Source: Streptococcus hyointestinalis (lineage in GTDB: Bacteria; Bacillota; Bacilli; Lactobacillales; Streptococcaceae). Taken from it: 64,000 nucleotides of DNA. The position numbers and the translations under genes are program-made. The notes beneath the pieces were generated by a model. It worked only from the letters and a program-made list of their open reading frames with translations, ran no database searches and had not been told where the DNA came from. Shown here one piece after another: positions 50,829 to 60,717 of this stretch (positions within the stretch are counted from its first letter, which is position 1; every line of letters begins with the position of its first letter). The stretch lies in assembly GCF_011039275.1 (NCBI RefSeq), contig NZ_JAAKGB010000001.1:2046001-2110000 (forward strand), given 5' to 3'.

Positions 50829-52727
50829 TTACCAGATAATCACACGATCCTCTGGTGAGCGCCACATGCCATCTCCTGGATGGACATCAAAGGCTTTATG
50901 AAATTCGTCAAAGTTGGTTACAGTCACGTTGGTGCGCCATTTGCCTGGAGCATGGACATCAACGCTTGCCATCATTTGCATGTACTCTGGGCGAGCTTTC
51001 ATGCGCCAGATAGTGGCAAAGTTGATAAAGAAGTCAGTCACTGAGAAATCGTCATCTTTTTTCGCGGCTTCAAGAGCACAAGCGACACCACCAAGGTCAG
51101 CGACATTTTCAGATACGGTGAGTTTTCCATTGACCTTAGCACCGTAAGAGTCTAAGCCGTCAAACTGCTCAACGACCTTATCCGTACGCTCCTTGAAGGC
51201 TGCGTAGTCTTGGTCTGTCCACCAGTTGTTAAGGCTTCCGTTTTCGTCAAAGGAAGCACCATTGGTGTCAAAGGCATGTGAAATCTCGTGGGCAATCACA
51301 GCTCCGATACCGCCGTAGTTGGCTGATGAGCTTTGCTCAAGCGAGTAAAACGGTGCTTGCAGGATAGCCGCTGGAAAGACGATTTGGTTTTGCTGTGGTG
51401 AGTAGTAAGCGTTGACCATATGAGCTGGCATGTGCCACTCGCTACGGTCAACAGGCTTGTTCCACTTGCTCCAGTGGTAAGCGATAGAGATTTTCGCTAG
51501 GTTTTCAGCATTTTCAACTAAGCTCAAGGCTGGGTCGATGATTTTTCGAGCATAGGTGTCTGGTAATTTCTCAGGGTAGCCGATGTGAGGGGTGATGACA
51601 TTGAGTTTTGTAATCGCTTTTTGGCGTGTTGACTCTTCTAGCCAGTCTGCACCCTCTAGACGTGATTTGTAAACCTCAATCATGGTTGCTACCTTAGCTT
51701 CCACATCTGCCTTAGCTTCTTTGGAGAATTTTTCACCAGCATACCACAAGCCAAGAGCTTGGGTGTAAGGAGACTGTGCTAGGTAGTAAGCAGCTTTTTT
51801 CTTGTCCATGGCTTGCGGTGTGCCTGAGAGAGCACGGCTGTAAGCACCAGAAAGCACACGAATCTCGTCTGTCAAGTAGCTGTTAAAGCTGGTCGCAGCG
51901 GAAAGTAGCAAGTCAGCTTTTAGCAAGTCCCAGTTTGCCTCAGAGTAGTACTCCGCTGCAAACTCTGTCCAAAAGCGCTCCTCAGGGACAATGACCTTAT
52001 CAGGCACTTGACCACCTAGAATAGCAGAAAAGATGTCATCAAGTGGCAACTCTGGCGCAAGCTTTTTAAAGTCTGCCCAGTCATAAGGCTTGTAAAGACT
52101 GACATAGTCTGAGCTCTCCTCACGTGAGAGCACGTAGCCAGCAAGCTTTCTGTCAAGCTCCAAGACACGGTCTAAGAGACTAGCAACCTCATCCGCTGAA
52201 AAGCCAAACTTAGGTAGCAATTCCTCATACATGGCACGCCATTTAGCAAGCAGCTCTGGCGCTTGTTCATTACCGTCTTGGTAGTAAGTGGTGTCTGGCA
52301 AGATAAGCCCTGGTGCTTCTGCCCAGAGGACATTGGTCTGTGCGTCCATAAAGTCTGGAGCTACGCTAAATGGCAGAGCATTAGGCTTTCCAGACAGCTC
52401 AAAATCTGCCATCTTATCCGCCAAGTCTTGAAAGGACGTAAGCGCCTTAAATTCTTCAATCAAAGGCAGAGCTGGTGCAACACCAATCTCCTCACGCTTG
52501 TCATAGTCAGCCACCATGCGGTGAAAGGCGATAAAGTTTTTGAGCACCGCATCATCAGGCACATCATCCCCAGCTAGCCACTTGTCAGTGGTGTCAAGCA
52601 TCAAGGCTTCAATCTCGTCTGACAAGTCTGTAAAACCGCCAGTTCTTGGCTTATCATCTGGAATAACGGCTGTCTTTGCCCACTCGCCGTTGACAGCTTC
52701 GTAAAAATCATCTTTGTAAGTAACCAT
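50829..52727 (-). CDS. pepO: Neutral endopeptidase PepO (M13)
   Basis: The 632-residue metallopeptidase has zinc motif VIAHEISHAFD (about residue 475) and ENVADLGG, and ends in YIYW-type sequence DRVIIW. M13 peptidases cleave peptides; streptococcal PepO also interacts with host proteins. No signal peptide. The start is the ATG at 52727 behind AAAGGAG. Confidence 0.94.
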   Translation of the reverse strand: MVTYKDDFYEAVNGEWAKTAVIPDDKPRTGGFTDLSDEIEALMLDTTDKWLAGDDVPDDAVLKNFIAFHRMVADYDKREEIGVAPALPLIEEFKALTSFQDLADKMADFELSGKPNALPFSVAPDFMDAQTNVLWAEAPGLILPDTTYYQDGNEQAPELLAKWRAMYEELLPKFGFSADEVASLLDRVLELDRKLAGYVLSREESSDYVSLYKPYDWADFKKLAPELPLDDIFSAILGGQVPDKVIVPEERFWTEFAAEYYSEANWDLLKADLLLSAATSFNSYLTDEIRVLSGAYSRALSGTPQAMDKKKAAYYLAQSPYTQALGLWYAGEKFSKEAKADVEAKVATMIEVYKSRLEGADWLEESTRQKAITKLNVITPHIGYPEKLPDTYARKIIDPALSLVENAENLAKISIAYHWSKWNKPVDRSEWHMPAHMVNAYYSPQQNQIVFPAAILQAPFYSLEQSSSANYGGIGAVIAHEISHAFDTNGASFDENGSLNNWWTDQDYAAFKERTDKVVEQFDGLDSYGAKVNGKLTVSENVADLGGVACALEAAKKDDDFSVTDFFINFATIWRMKARPEYMQMMASVDVHAPGKWRTNVTVTNFDEFHKAFDVHPGDGMWRSPEDRVIIW

Positions 52728-52809
52728 AAACGCTCCTTTTTTAGCAATAGTTGTAAACAGTTCCATTCTACCAAAAATAAGGCAGAAAGTCACATTTAGA
52801 GCGCTTTTA

Positions 52810-53742
52810 TTAGCCTTCTAGACCTTTAGCGATAGTGTCAAGGTTGTAAGCCATCATGCTGTAGTAACTGTCTCCGGTCTTGCCACTCTTTGCGATAGAG
52901 TCTGTAAAGATTTTAGCGTAAATCGGAATACCTGTTTCTTTTGAGATAGACTTCATAGGACGGCTTTCAACACTGCTTTCCACAAAGAGGGATTTGACTT
53001 TGCTTGCTTGTAGCTGTGTGACCAAGCGTTTGATTTGCTCTGGTGTGCCTTCTTCTTCGGTGTTGATTTCCCAGATGTAGGCAGACGGTACATTGTAGGC
53101 TTTTGAGAAATACTTAAAGCAGCCTTCACTGGTGACGATGAGCTTTTGCTCGCTTGGAATGTTATCAAAGCGGTGTTTGGCACTAGCGTCCAGCTGGCTT
53201 AGCTTTTTCAGATAAGCTTTGAGATTTTTCTGATAAGTTGCTTTATTGTCAGGGTCTTTTTTGCTCAATTGCTTAGCGATATTTTTAGCATAAATCATGC
53301 CGTTTTCAAGATTTAGCCAAGCGTGGGGGTCTTCCTTGCCCGCTTGATTTTTCCCTTCGAGGTAGATCGGTGTCACACCCTCGCTGACCGCAAAATAATC
53401 TTTATTTTCCGTCTTATTGGCGTTTTTCATCAGTTTTGAAAACCAAGCAGAGCCACCCGTTTCGAGATTAAGCCCATTGTAGAAAATGACATCTGCCTGC
53501 GAGCTTTTTTTCAAATCCTCTGGCAAAACCTCGTACTCATGCGGGTCTTTTCCGACAGGGACGATACTGTGGAGGTCAATCTTATCGCCAGCGATATTTT
53601 TGGTAATATCTGCGATAATCGAGTTTGTCGCAACGACTTTTAACTTCTTGCTTGTGCTTTCTTTCGTAGACGTGCAAGCTACTAAAGAGAGCGCTAAGAG
53701 TGCTAGGGCTAAGCCTGTAAACCATTTTTTTATATCTTTCAT
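52810..53742 (-). CDS. mtsA: Metal-binding lipoprotein MtsA
   Basis: The 310-residue binding protein (cluster A-I) has a lipobox (LVAC, Cys23). Metal ligands are His in KDPHEYEV, His in EDPHAWLN, Glu in [10 protein letters not shown] and Asp in IFTDSIA. It binds Mn(II) or Fe for the MtsBC importer. The gene overlaps the permease gene by four bases. Confidence 0.93.
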   Translation of the reverse strand: MKDIKKWFTGLALALLALSLVACTSTKESTSKKLKVVATNSIIADITKNIAGDKIDLHSIVPVGKDPHEYEVLPEDLKKSSQADVIFYNGLNLETGGSAWFSKLMKNANKTENKDYFAVSEGVTPIYLEGKNQAGKEDPHAWLNLENGMIYAKNIAKQLSKKDPDNKATYQKNLKAYLKKLSQLDASAKHRFDNIPSEQKLIVTSEGCFKYFSKAYNVPSAYIWEINTEEEGTPEQIKRLVTQLQASKVKSLFVESSVESRPMKSISKETGIPIYAKIFTDSIAKSGKTGDSYYSMMAYNLDTIAKGLEG

Positions 53743-54581
53743 GAGATAGCCTTCTTTCTAAGAATGCCCTTAGGGGCAATGACAAAACTAATAGCAAAGA
53801 GCAGGGTCGCAACCAAGACAATGGTAGACCCTACGGCGATATTGTAGGTATAGCCGATAAAGATACCAGCTAGAGAGGAGAAAACACCAAAGAGACTAGA
53901 GAGGAGCATCATCTGCTTGAGGTTATTGACGTAGAGATAGCTACTAGCTGCTGGCGTGATGAGAAGAGCGATAATCAAAATCGTCCCCACACTCTGCATA
54001 GCCGTCACCGACACCACAGAAAGCAGCAACATGAGCAGGTAATGATAGCGATTGACCTTCATACCGACACTTTTGGCAAATACAGGGTCAAAGCTCGTGA
54101 CCAAAAGCTCCTTGTAAAAGAGCCAAATCACAACAAGCACCACAAAAGAGACGACGATAGTCAGGTACTTGTCCACATCCTGCACCGCTAGGATATTCCC
54201 AAAAATGATGTGAAAAAGGTCTGTCGAGCTATTAGCGAGACCGATTAAAATCACACCAAGAGCGAGAAAAGCACTGACCGTGATACCGATAGCGGTGTCG
54301 CCCTTGATGATACTATTTTCACGGATATAGGTTACCGATACAGCCGCCAGCATGCCAAAGACAACCGCTCCGATAAAAAAGTTCATCCCCAAAAGGTAGG
54401 ATATCGCAACGCCCGGCAAAACCGCATGGCTAATGGCATCCCCCATCATAGACATGCCACGAAGAACGATAAAACAGCCAATCACGCCAGACACCAATCC
54501 TATCACAAGCCCTGTCACTACAGCATTTTGTAAAAAATGGTAGGACATGAGGTCAGCAAAAAAGTTACTAATAGCGCTCAT
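53739..54581 (-). CDS. mtsC: Metal ABC transporter permease MtsC
   Basis: A 280-residue membrane protein of the ZnuB/MntB family with about eight to nine helices and [20 protein letters not shown] near residue 40. It forms the channel for MtsA-delivered metal. It overlaps mtsB and mtsA by four bases each. Confidence 0.93.
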   Translation of the reverse strand: MSAISNFFADLMSYHFLQNAVVTGLVIGLVSGVIGCFIVLRGMSMMGDAISHAVLPGVAISYLLGMNFFIGAVVFGMLAAVSVTYIRENSIIKGDTAIGITVSAFLALGVILIGLANSSTDLFHIIFGNILAVQDVDKYLTIVVSFVVLVVIWLFYKELLVTSFDPVFAKSVGMKVNRYHYLLMLLLSVVSVTAMQSVGTILIIALLITPAASSYLYVNNLKQMMLLSSLFGVFSSLAGIFIGYTYNIAVGSTIVLVATLLFAISFVIAPKGILRKKAIS

Positions 54582-55303
54582 GACAACACCTCCTCAAGTG
54601 GCAGTTGATTTTCGTAGGTTTTGGCGAGATTAGATCGATTAAAGACTTGGCTAGTTTTACCATAAGCAATCAAGCGGCGATTGAGCAAAATAATCTCATC
54701 AAAGTAATCTGACACCTTACTCAAGTCATGGTGCACCACCAAAATCAGCTTGCCCGCATCTCTCTGACTCTTGAGCAGCTCCATAATCAACTGCTCACTC
54801 ACCATGTCAATGCCCACAAAAGGCTCATCTAACAAAATCAAATCCGCCTCCTGCACCAAGGCTCTAGCCACCAGCATACGTTGAAATTGACCGCCAGAGA
54901 GTTGGCTGATTTGACGCTTGCTAAGTGCTAGCAAACCGACCTTTTCAAGAGCGTCATCCACTTTTTGATAAGCTTGCTTTGGCATGCGCTTAAACAAACC
55001 AAGACCGACTTGACACCCCAGCGCCACACAGTCACGCACCGTGATGGGAAAGGTCATGTCAATACTTGATTTTTGAGCAATGTAAGCCACATTTTTGAGC
55101 TGTTTAGATAGCTCTTTTTCGCCAAAGACTACCTCACCCGTGTGAGGCAGAAGGTCAATCATGGCTTTCATGAGCGTGGACTTGCCAGCGCCATTCGGTC
55201 CGATAATCCCGACAATAGCAGCCTTGGGCAAGCTCAAGCTGATGTCTTTTAAAATAGGCTGCCTGCCATCATAGCTGACACAGATATCTCGCAGCGATAA
55301 CAT
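54578..55303 (-). CDS. mtsB: Metal ABC transporter ATPase MtsB
   Basis: A 241-residue ATPase: Walker A GPNGAGKSTLMK (about 34-45), signature LSGGQFQRML, Walker B LILLDEPFVGID. First gene of mtsBCA, with AGGAG before the ATG. A palindrome TTAAGCATGCTTAA lies 22 bases upstream. Confidence 0.94.
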   Translation of the reverse strand: MLSLRDICVSYDGRQPILKDISLSLPKAAIVGIIGPNGAGKSTLMKAMIDLLPHTGEVVFGEKELSKQLKNVAYIAQKSSIDMTFPITVRDCVALGCQVGLGLFKRMPKQAYQKVDDALEKVGLLALSKRQISQLSGGQFQRMLVARALVQEADLILLDEPFVGIDMVSEQLIMELLKSQRDAGKLILVVHHDLSKVSDYFDEIILLNRRLIAYGKTSQVFNRSNLAKTYENQLPLEEVLS

Positions 55304-55324
55304 AAGGTTCTCCTTTTTATTTTA

Positions 55325-55338
55325 TTAAGCATGCTTAA
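55325..55338. promoter_or_regulatory. Palindromic operator for MtsR
   Basis: TTAAGCATGCTTAA is a perfect 14-bp palindrome between the divergent mts operon and mtsR. DtxR-type regulators bind sites of this size. The target is inferred. Confidence 0.55.
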
Positions 55339-55436
55339 CTTTATATTTAGAGTACCCTTTTTTCTCTTTTCTGTCAATCACTTTTTGAAAATTTTTGTTA
55401 TAATAAAACATGATCTTAGTTAGAAAGTGAATCCTT

Positions 55437-56078
55437 ATGACACCAAATAAAGAAGATTATGTAAAATGTATTTATGAATTGGGACAACAGTCTGACAAAA
55501 TCACCAACAAACAAATCGCTGAAAGAATGGAAGTTTCTGCTCCAGCGGCTTCTGAGATGACTAAAAAAATGATTGCCCAAGACCTCATCCAAAAAGATAA
55601 GGAAAAAGGCTATGTTTTGCTTTCACAGGGCTTAGACTTGGTAGCAAAACTTTACCGCAAACACCGCTTAATTGAGGTGCTGTTGCTTAACCACCTTAAT
55701 TACTCAACGGATGAGGTGCATGATGAGGCGGAGGTGCTTGAGCATGTGGTTTCTGACCATTTCATTGACCGCTTGGACAAGATGCTTGGCTACCCAAAGG
55801 AATGCCCACACGGGGGATCTATCCCAGCGCCAAATGAACCGCTGGTCGAAGCGCACCAGCAGACACTCAGCCAGATTAGTGAGTTTGGCAGCTACACCTT
55901 GGTGCGGGTGCGTGACAGTCGCAATCTCCTTCATTACATGGAGCAGCACCACTTGACGATTGGCATGACACTTCAAGTGCTTGAGCACGATAGCTTTGCT
56001 GGTACCTTTACCGTTGTGGCAAATGGCAATACCTTTCAGATGACCGATGTTATCGCTGAGCGCATTTATGTTGAGTAA
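55437..56078 (+). CDS. mtsR: DtxR-family metalloregulator MtsR/SloR
   Basis: The 213-residue protein has an N-terminal winged HTH (MTPNKEDYVKCIYELGQQSD to about 65), a dimerisation and metal-binding domain (HDEAEVLEHVVSDHF) and a C-terminal FeoA/SH3-like domain. It senses Mn(II) or Fe and controls mtsABC, encoded divergently. An extended -10 (TGTTATAAT) lies upstream. A terminator hairpin follows the gene. Confidence 0.92.
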   Translation: MTPNKEDYVKCIYELGQQSDKITNKQIAERMEVSAPAASEMTKKMIAQDLIQKDKEKGYVLLSQGLDLVAKLYRKHRLIEVLLLNHLNYSTDEVHDEAEVLEHVVSDHFIDRLDKMLGYPKECPHGGSIPAPNEPLVEAHQQTLSQISEFGSYTLVRVRDSRNLLHYMEQHHLTIGMTLQVLEHDSFAGTFTVVANGNTFQMTDVIAERIYVE

Positions 56079-56114
56079 AAAACACCAAAGTCCATGATGA
56101 CTTTGGTGTTTTTC
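56078..56114. terminator. Bidirectional terminator
   Basis: AAACACCAAAGTC and GACTTTGGTGTTT around CATGAT, with A and T flanks. Confidence 0.88.
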
Positions 56115-56123
56115 ATGCTATTG

Positions 56124-56942
56124 TTAAAAGTTCTCTTTCATATACTCTATTGCCCGTTTGACGCCCTGCTCGTTGTTGCTTGATGTGACAAAGTCTGATA
56201 CGGCTTTGACCTCTGGGACGGCGTTTTCTACAGCGACAGAGATACCAGCAAACTCAAGCATAGACACATCGTTTTGGGCATTGCCTATGACCATGACCTC
56301 GTGCGAGGAGATACCTAGAGACTGGGTGAGACAATCTAAAGCCCTGCCCTTGCCAGCATGAGGGTGCATAAACTCGATAAAATGCGGCTCACTACGGACA
56401 ATCTCGCAGTAGTTCCCAAAGCGCTCTCTAATCGCAGCTTCATTCTCATCCAAAAGATGACTATCATCTGCAATCATCACATCAAATACATCTAAGTGCT
56501 CCACGGTCGTCATGTCCATAAATGGACGCAGTAACATATTGGTGTGGTGGGATTCGTTGACGGTGTAAGGGCTGATAGGGTCGTTAGGCGTATACATATG
56601 CTCATGCGTCGACAGGTGAAACCTAAGCCCCTTTTCAAGACAATAGGTCATGATTTCTTTGACTAAGGCACTATCAAGTGGCAAAGCCTTGACAAAACTA
56701 CTATCCGTTTTAGAAATCAGAGCGCCATTATGGGTAATCACATATTGTTCAGAATCTTTGTGAAAACCCATTTGCTCTAGATAGGCTTGCGCTCCGAGAT
56801 AAGGGCGTCCTGTACACAGAACGATTCTCACTCCCTTATTAGCCAAATCCGATAGAAGACTGCTGGTAGCTGTGTCGAGTTGCTTTTGGTCATCCACAAG
56901 CGTTCCATCAATATCAATGGCAATCAATTTTATCGGCATCAA
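56124..56942 (-). CDS. Cof-type HAD phosphatase
   Basis: The 272-residue protein has the HAD motif AIDIDGTLVDD (nucleophile Asp) and the motif IV stretch GNAQNDVSML. In this operon behind glpQ it probably dephosphorylates a glycerophosphate or sugar phosphate. The natural substrate is unknown. It overlaps glpQ by four bases. Confidence 0.85.
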   Translation of the reverse strand: MMPIKLIAIDIDGTLVDDQKQLDTATSSLLSDLANKGVRIVLCTGRPYLGAQAYLEQMGFHKDSEQYVITHNGALISKTDSSFVKALPLDSALVKEIMTYCLEKGLRFHLSTHEHMYTPNDPISPYTVNESHHTNMLLRPFMDMTTVEHLDVFDVMIADDSHLLDENEAAIRERFGNYCEIVRSEPHFIEFMHPHAGKGRALDCLTQSLGISSHEVMVIGNAQNDVSMLEFAGISVAVENAVPEVKAVSDFVTSSNNEQGVKRAIEYMKENF

Positions 56943-57667
56943 TCACTTCCTCCTCTACTCGCCTCATAATGCGTATCAATCCAAAGCGTATTTTGCACAT
57001 CGTTAGCAAAGACGGCGCTTGCGCCACGCGCTTTACAGATTGCGACCTGATCTGGAACATCCACTGTCCAGTAACGAATGGCTTTGTCCGTCTTTGGACA
57101 AGGGTGGTCTGTATAAGGCAGATGAAGAGCTCTTATCCAATCGCTTGTCAAGCCCTTTTCTAGACTGTTTTCATCACTGACTAGCATGGCGTAGTCAAGC
57201 TCTGGCATGACCTCATGCATGCGACCTAAAGACGCATAGGAAAAACTGGAAATCACAAGACTAAAATCAAGACTCAACTCTTCTAACAACTGAGCTAGAT
57301 GTTTCTCCAAGCCCTCATAGGTGTAGACATCCGTTTTTAATTCAATATTTAAGGTCTTAGAAAAGCCGACCTCCTGAAAGGCTAGCAAAACATCCTTTAA
57401 GCGTGGAATGGTCTGCTCCTTGGTCTTTAGTCTGCCTGCCTTTTGGAGCGGATACTGCGTCAGCTCGTCATAGGTCAAGTCTTTAATCAGAGCGTCTACG
57501 CCTGTCATACGCTTTAGATTTTCATCATGAAAGACCACAAGCTCGCCATCCTTACTCTGATGAACATCAAGCTCGATACTAACGCCTAGATGAGCCGCTG
57601 CTAAGAAAGCGTCCAACGAGTTTTCTAGATAGACATGGCTCCAGCCTCTGTGTGCAAAAATTTCCAT
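56939..57667 (-). CDS. glpQ: Glycerophosphodiester phosphodiesterase GlpQ-type
   Basis: The 242-residue protein has HRG motif IFAHRGWS, ENSLDAF and ELDVHQSKDGELVVFHDENL, all catalytic or metal-binding. It splits glycerophosphodiesters to glycerol-3-phosphate and alcohol. No signal peptide, so substrate must be imported, which the adjacent Ugp-like transporter could do. Confidence 0.9.
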   Translation of the reverse strand: MEIFAHRGWSHVYLENSLDAFLAAAHLGVSIELDVHQSKDGELVVFHDENLKRMTGVDALIKDLTYDELTQYPLQKAGRLKTKEQTIPRLKDVLLAFQEVGFSKTLNIELKTDVYTYEGLEKHLAQLLEELSLDFSLVISSFSYASLGRMHEVMPELDYAMLVSDENSLEKGLTSDWIRALHLPYTDHPCPKTDKAIRYWTVDVPDQVAICKARGASAVFANDVQNTLWIDTHYEASRGGSD

Positions 57668-57673
57668 TGGTTT

Positions 57674-59026
57674 TTATCCTCCTTGCTTGCTATTGGCTAA
57701 GTTATTTTGTGTGATATAATGATCCATTGACTTTTCCGCTTCACTCAGAGCTTTTTTGACGTCAGCGCCGTTGTAGACCTGCTCCATAGCCGTTTGCAAC
57801 AAAAGACGTGACTGGTTCATCCCTTGCATAAAGGTCCCTGAGTTGGTTTTATTTGGAACTGTAGTGGCTAATTGCTGTGAGGGAATGGCTAGAGCTGGGT
57901 TTTCTTTATACATGTCTAATAGCGTATCAGTGTACTGTGAGCCTTTGTTTAGGGCAAGATAGCCTGTTCCTGCCTGCCAAGTGGCTTGGGATTCGGCTGA
58001 GAGCATGTACTTGATAAATGCCCACGCACCCTCTTGTTGGACTTGTGATTTATCATTTGAAATCCACAATGCTGCTCCTCCGATAGACACACCGTTACGC
58101 TCTTGTCCATCTGGATGTGGGTAGTAGCAAATGCCAATCTCGTCATCCGTTCCTGTGATGATTTGTTGACTAGCGCTAGATGAGCGCACCATCAAGCCTG
58201 TCTTTCCAGATAAAAAGGCTGTTAGTTCATTGGTCATGGCAGTATTTCCAGAGCCATAGTTGGTAAAATAGCCAGCCTTCATCCCTTCTTGAATCCAGCT
58301 GAGCGTCTCTTGCATGGCTGTTGAGTTATAAGTCGCTTTTGTCACCGTTCCATCTCGACCGTTGTTGTTATCAACCAGCGTCACACCAGCATTCGCTGCA
58401 AACTCTTCGAAGTACCAACTGTAGCCGATAAAGGACATGCCAGACACGCTAGTGCCAGCTTTTTCTTTTAGCTCTTTAGCGACACGGGTCAAATCAGAAT
58501 AAGTCGGCTCCTTTGGTGGCGGTGTAATCCCATGCTCTTCAAACAAGCTTTTATTGTAGTAAAGCACAGGCTGGCTGGTGTTAAACGGCATGGCAAATAA
58601 TTCATCATCATAAGAATAGAAATTTCTCGCTACAGGGTAGATTTGCTCGATGTCATAACTCTCCTTATCAACAAAGGTCTGTATCGGTGTAATACAACCA
58701 CTCTCATACAACTGCGCAACAGAGATATCCGCTGACTGAAAAACAGTCGGTGAAGCGTCGGTTCCATAAGTGTTTAGCACTTTTTGAATCACTTCTTCAT
58801 AAGTCCCCTGATAATAGGGTACCACTTCATACTTATCTTGACTATTATTAAAGCCGTCGACCAATTGAGCTAAGGTGTCTTTGGTCGAGCCTGTCATCTC
58901 GTGCCAAAAGACGATTTTTTCTCTATCATCTGAGCTAGTTGAGACTAGCTGGATAGACAAGGCAAACAGCAGACAAAGCGCAGCAGCGACTGCTGCGGGT
59001 ATAAGAACACGTTTCTTTTTCATCAT
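57674..59026 (-). CDS. UgpB-type glycerophosphodiester/sugar-binding protein
   Basis: A 450-residue solute-binding protein resembling UgpB (VFWHEMTGSTKDTLAQLVDG, ending region with NKGSQYTDT). The N-terminus has a membrane segment but no clear lipobox, so it may be anchored by the helix. It is followed by glpQ and preceded by the permease gene, with which it overlaps by four bases. Confidence 0.8.
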   Translation of the reverse strand: MMKKKRVLIPAAVAAALCLLFALSIQLVSTSSDDREKIVFWHEMTGSTKDTLAQLVDGFNNSQDKYEVVPYYQGTYEEVIQKVLNTYGTDASPTVFQSADISVAQLYESGCITPIQTFVDKESYDIEQIYPVARNFYSYDDELFAMPFNTSQPVLYYNKSLFEEHGITPPPKEPTYSDLTRVAKELKEKAGTSVSGMSFIGYSWYFEEFAANAGVTLVDNNNGRDGTVTKATYNSTAMQETLSWIQEGMKAGYFTNYGSGNTAMTNELTAFLSGKTGLMVRSSSASQQIITGTDDEIGICYYPHPDGQERNGVSIGGAALWISNDKSQVQQEGAWAFIKYMLSAESQATWQAGTGYLALNKGSQYTDTLLDMYKENPALAIPSQQLATTVPNKTNSGTFMQGMNQSRLLLQTAMEQVYNGADVKKALSEAEKSMDHYITQNNLANSKQGG

Positions 59027-59841
59027 TTCACAGCTCCTTCATTGTTGATTTTGGCATGACGCTGACCTAGGAAAAGAACAAGCAAGGTTGGGATGATAAT
59101 AATCACAGCACTCGCCTGAATCATACCCCAGTCATTAAAGGTTTCTGTCGACTGCAATTGCCTCAGTCCAATCTGAACAGGGCGCACGGTGTCTGTAAAG
59201 GTCGCAAGCATTGGCCAAAAGTATTGGTTCCAGCTGCCTAAAAAAGTATAGGAAGCTAGCACGACGATGTTGACCTTGCTATAGGGCAGGACGACTTTGA
59301 GAAAGAATTGCAAATGACTGAGTCCTTCGATTTGCGCTTCTTCGTACAGGTCACTTGGGATTTGTAAAAAGGCTTGACGCAGCATAAAAATCCCAAAACC
59401 ACTCGCCAAAAAAGGAATGATAAGCCCAGCATAGCTGTTGAGTAAATTCATGGATTTCACGGTGATAAAGTTTGGAATAACAATCGCCTCAAATGGAATC
59501 ATCATGGTCGCTAAAATGAGAGCAAAGACTAGCTTTTTCCCCTTAAACTCCATAAAGGCAAAAGGATAAGCACACAGGGCAGAGACTGCTACAGATCCGA
59601 CCATAGTAAGCGTTGAAATCAACAAGCTGTTCAAAAAGTAGCGAATGATGGGCGTATCTCGAATAGCAGATATGTAGTTATCTAAGGAGAGGTTGCTAGT
59701 AAAGATATTGCCCTGTATAAGATCCTCTGTCGGAAGTAAGCTGGTGTAAATCCCCACAACAAGCGGAGTCATCACGACAAGCGTCATCAAAAGAATCACA
59801 CTATAGTTCATACAGCGTTGCATAGTTGTCATTTTCATCAA
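59023..59841 (-). CDS. UgpE-type ABC permease
   Basis: A 272-residue membrane subunit of the sugar/glycerophosphate family with six helices and the EAA loop EEAQIEGLSHLQFFLKVVLP. Confidence 0.85.
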   Translation of the reverse strand: MMKMTTMQRCMNYSVILLMTLVVMTPLVVGIYTSLLPTEDLIQGNIFTSNLSLDNYISAIRDTPIIRYFLNSLLISTLTMVGSVAVSALCAYPFAFMEFKGKKLVFALILATMMIPFEAIVIPNFITVKSMNLLNSYAGLIIPFLASGFGIFMLRQAFLQIPSDLYEEAQIEGLSHLQFFLKVVLPYSKVNIVVLASYTFLGSWNQYFWPMLATFTDTVRPVQIGLRQLQSTETFNDWGMIQASAVIIIIPTLLVLFLGQRHAKINNEGAVK

Positions 59842-60707
59842 TAAGTCACCCGTTTTTCTAAAACTTTAAATTGGAGCATGGTTAAAATACCGATAATAAT
59901 CGCAAGAACGATGGATTCGGCACTAGCTGTCGCATAATCGCCACTGATAAAAGCGTCTTGGTAAATCTTATAGACTAAAAAGTTAGTCGTATTATCAGGA
60001 CCACCTGACGTCATCAAATCAATTAAGCCAAAGCCTTTAAAGGCGTCAATAACCGTCACCACCACAACAAAAAACAAAGTGGGCGAAATCATAGGCAAGG
60101 TGATATGAAAAAATTGATAACGAGGCGTTAAGCCTTCTATCTCCGCACACTCATACAAATGACTAGGCAAGGACTGTATAGCGCCCAATAAAATGAGAAA
60201 GGCAAAACCTAGATTTAACCAAACGGTCGAGATCACCACAGCTAGCATGGCACCGCTGGGAGTACTTAGCACGTTAGACACAGGAAGATTCATCATTGAT
60301 AGGAGCTGTGCGATAGGTCCTGCTGTTGGGTTAAAGATAAAGAGCCAAAACACTGCACCCACTGAGATAGACACTCCCATAGTGCTTGAAAAAACCGTTT
60401 TAAAAAAGCCAGCACCACGTAATTTTTTAGCCGCAAAGTTAGCCATCGCTAGACTCAAAATAATGGTCAGAACGGTCGCAGCAGCTACAAAAACCAAGGT
60501 CATGAGCGTACTTTTTTGAAAAGCAGTGTTCTTAAATAGGCTCATATAGTTATCAAATCCCACAAACATGCTGGTCTTGCCACAGACGTCTGTCAAGTGA
60601 AAGCTCGTGTAAATCGTCTTGACAATTGGATAAAAGACAAAGACCAATAAAAGAAGCACAGCTGGCGCCAAAAAGGCAACTGTTGAGAGAGTATCTTTCT
60701 TTTTCAT
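59838..60707 (-). CDS. UgpA-type ABC permease
   Basis: A 289-residue membrane subunit with six helices and the EAA loop ECAEIEGLTPRYQFFHITLP. It forms the pore with the UgpE-type subunit and overlaps it by four bases. Confidence 0.85.
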   Translation of the reverse strand: MKKKDTLSTVAFLAPAVLLLLVFVFYPIVKTIYTSFHLTDVCGKTSMFVGFDNYMSLFKNTAFQKSTLMTLVFVAAATVLTIILSLAMANFAAKKLRGAGFFKTVFSSTMGVSISVGAVFWLFIFNPTAGPIAQLLSMMNLPVSNVLSTPSGAMLAVVISTVWLNLGFAFLILLGAIQSLPSHLYECAEIEGLTPRYQFFHITLPMISPTLFFVVVVTVIDAFKGFGLIDLMTSGGPDNTTNFLVYKIYQDAFISGDYATASAESIVLAIIIGILTMLQFKVLEKRVTY

Positions 60708-60717
60708 CAGCTCACTC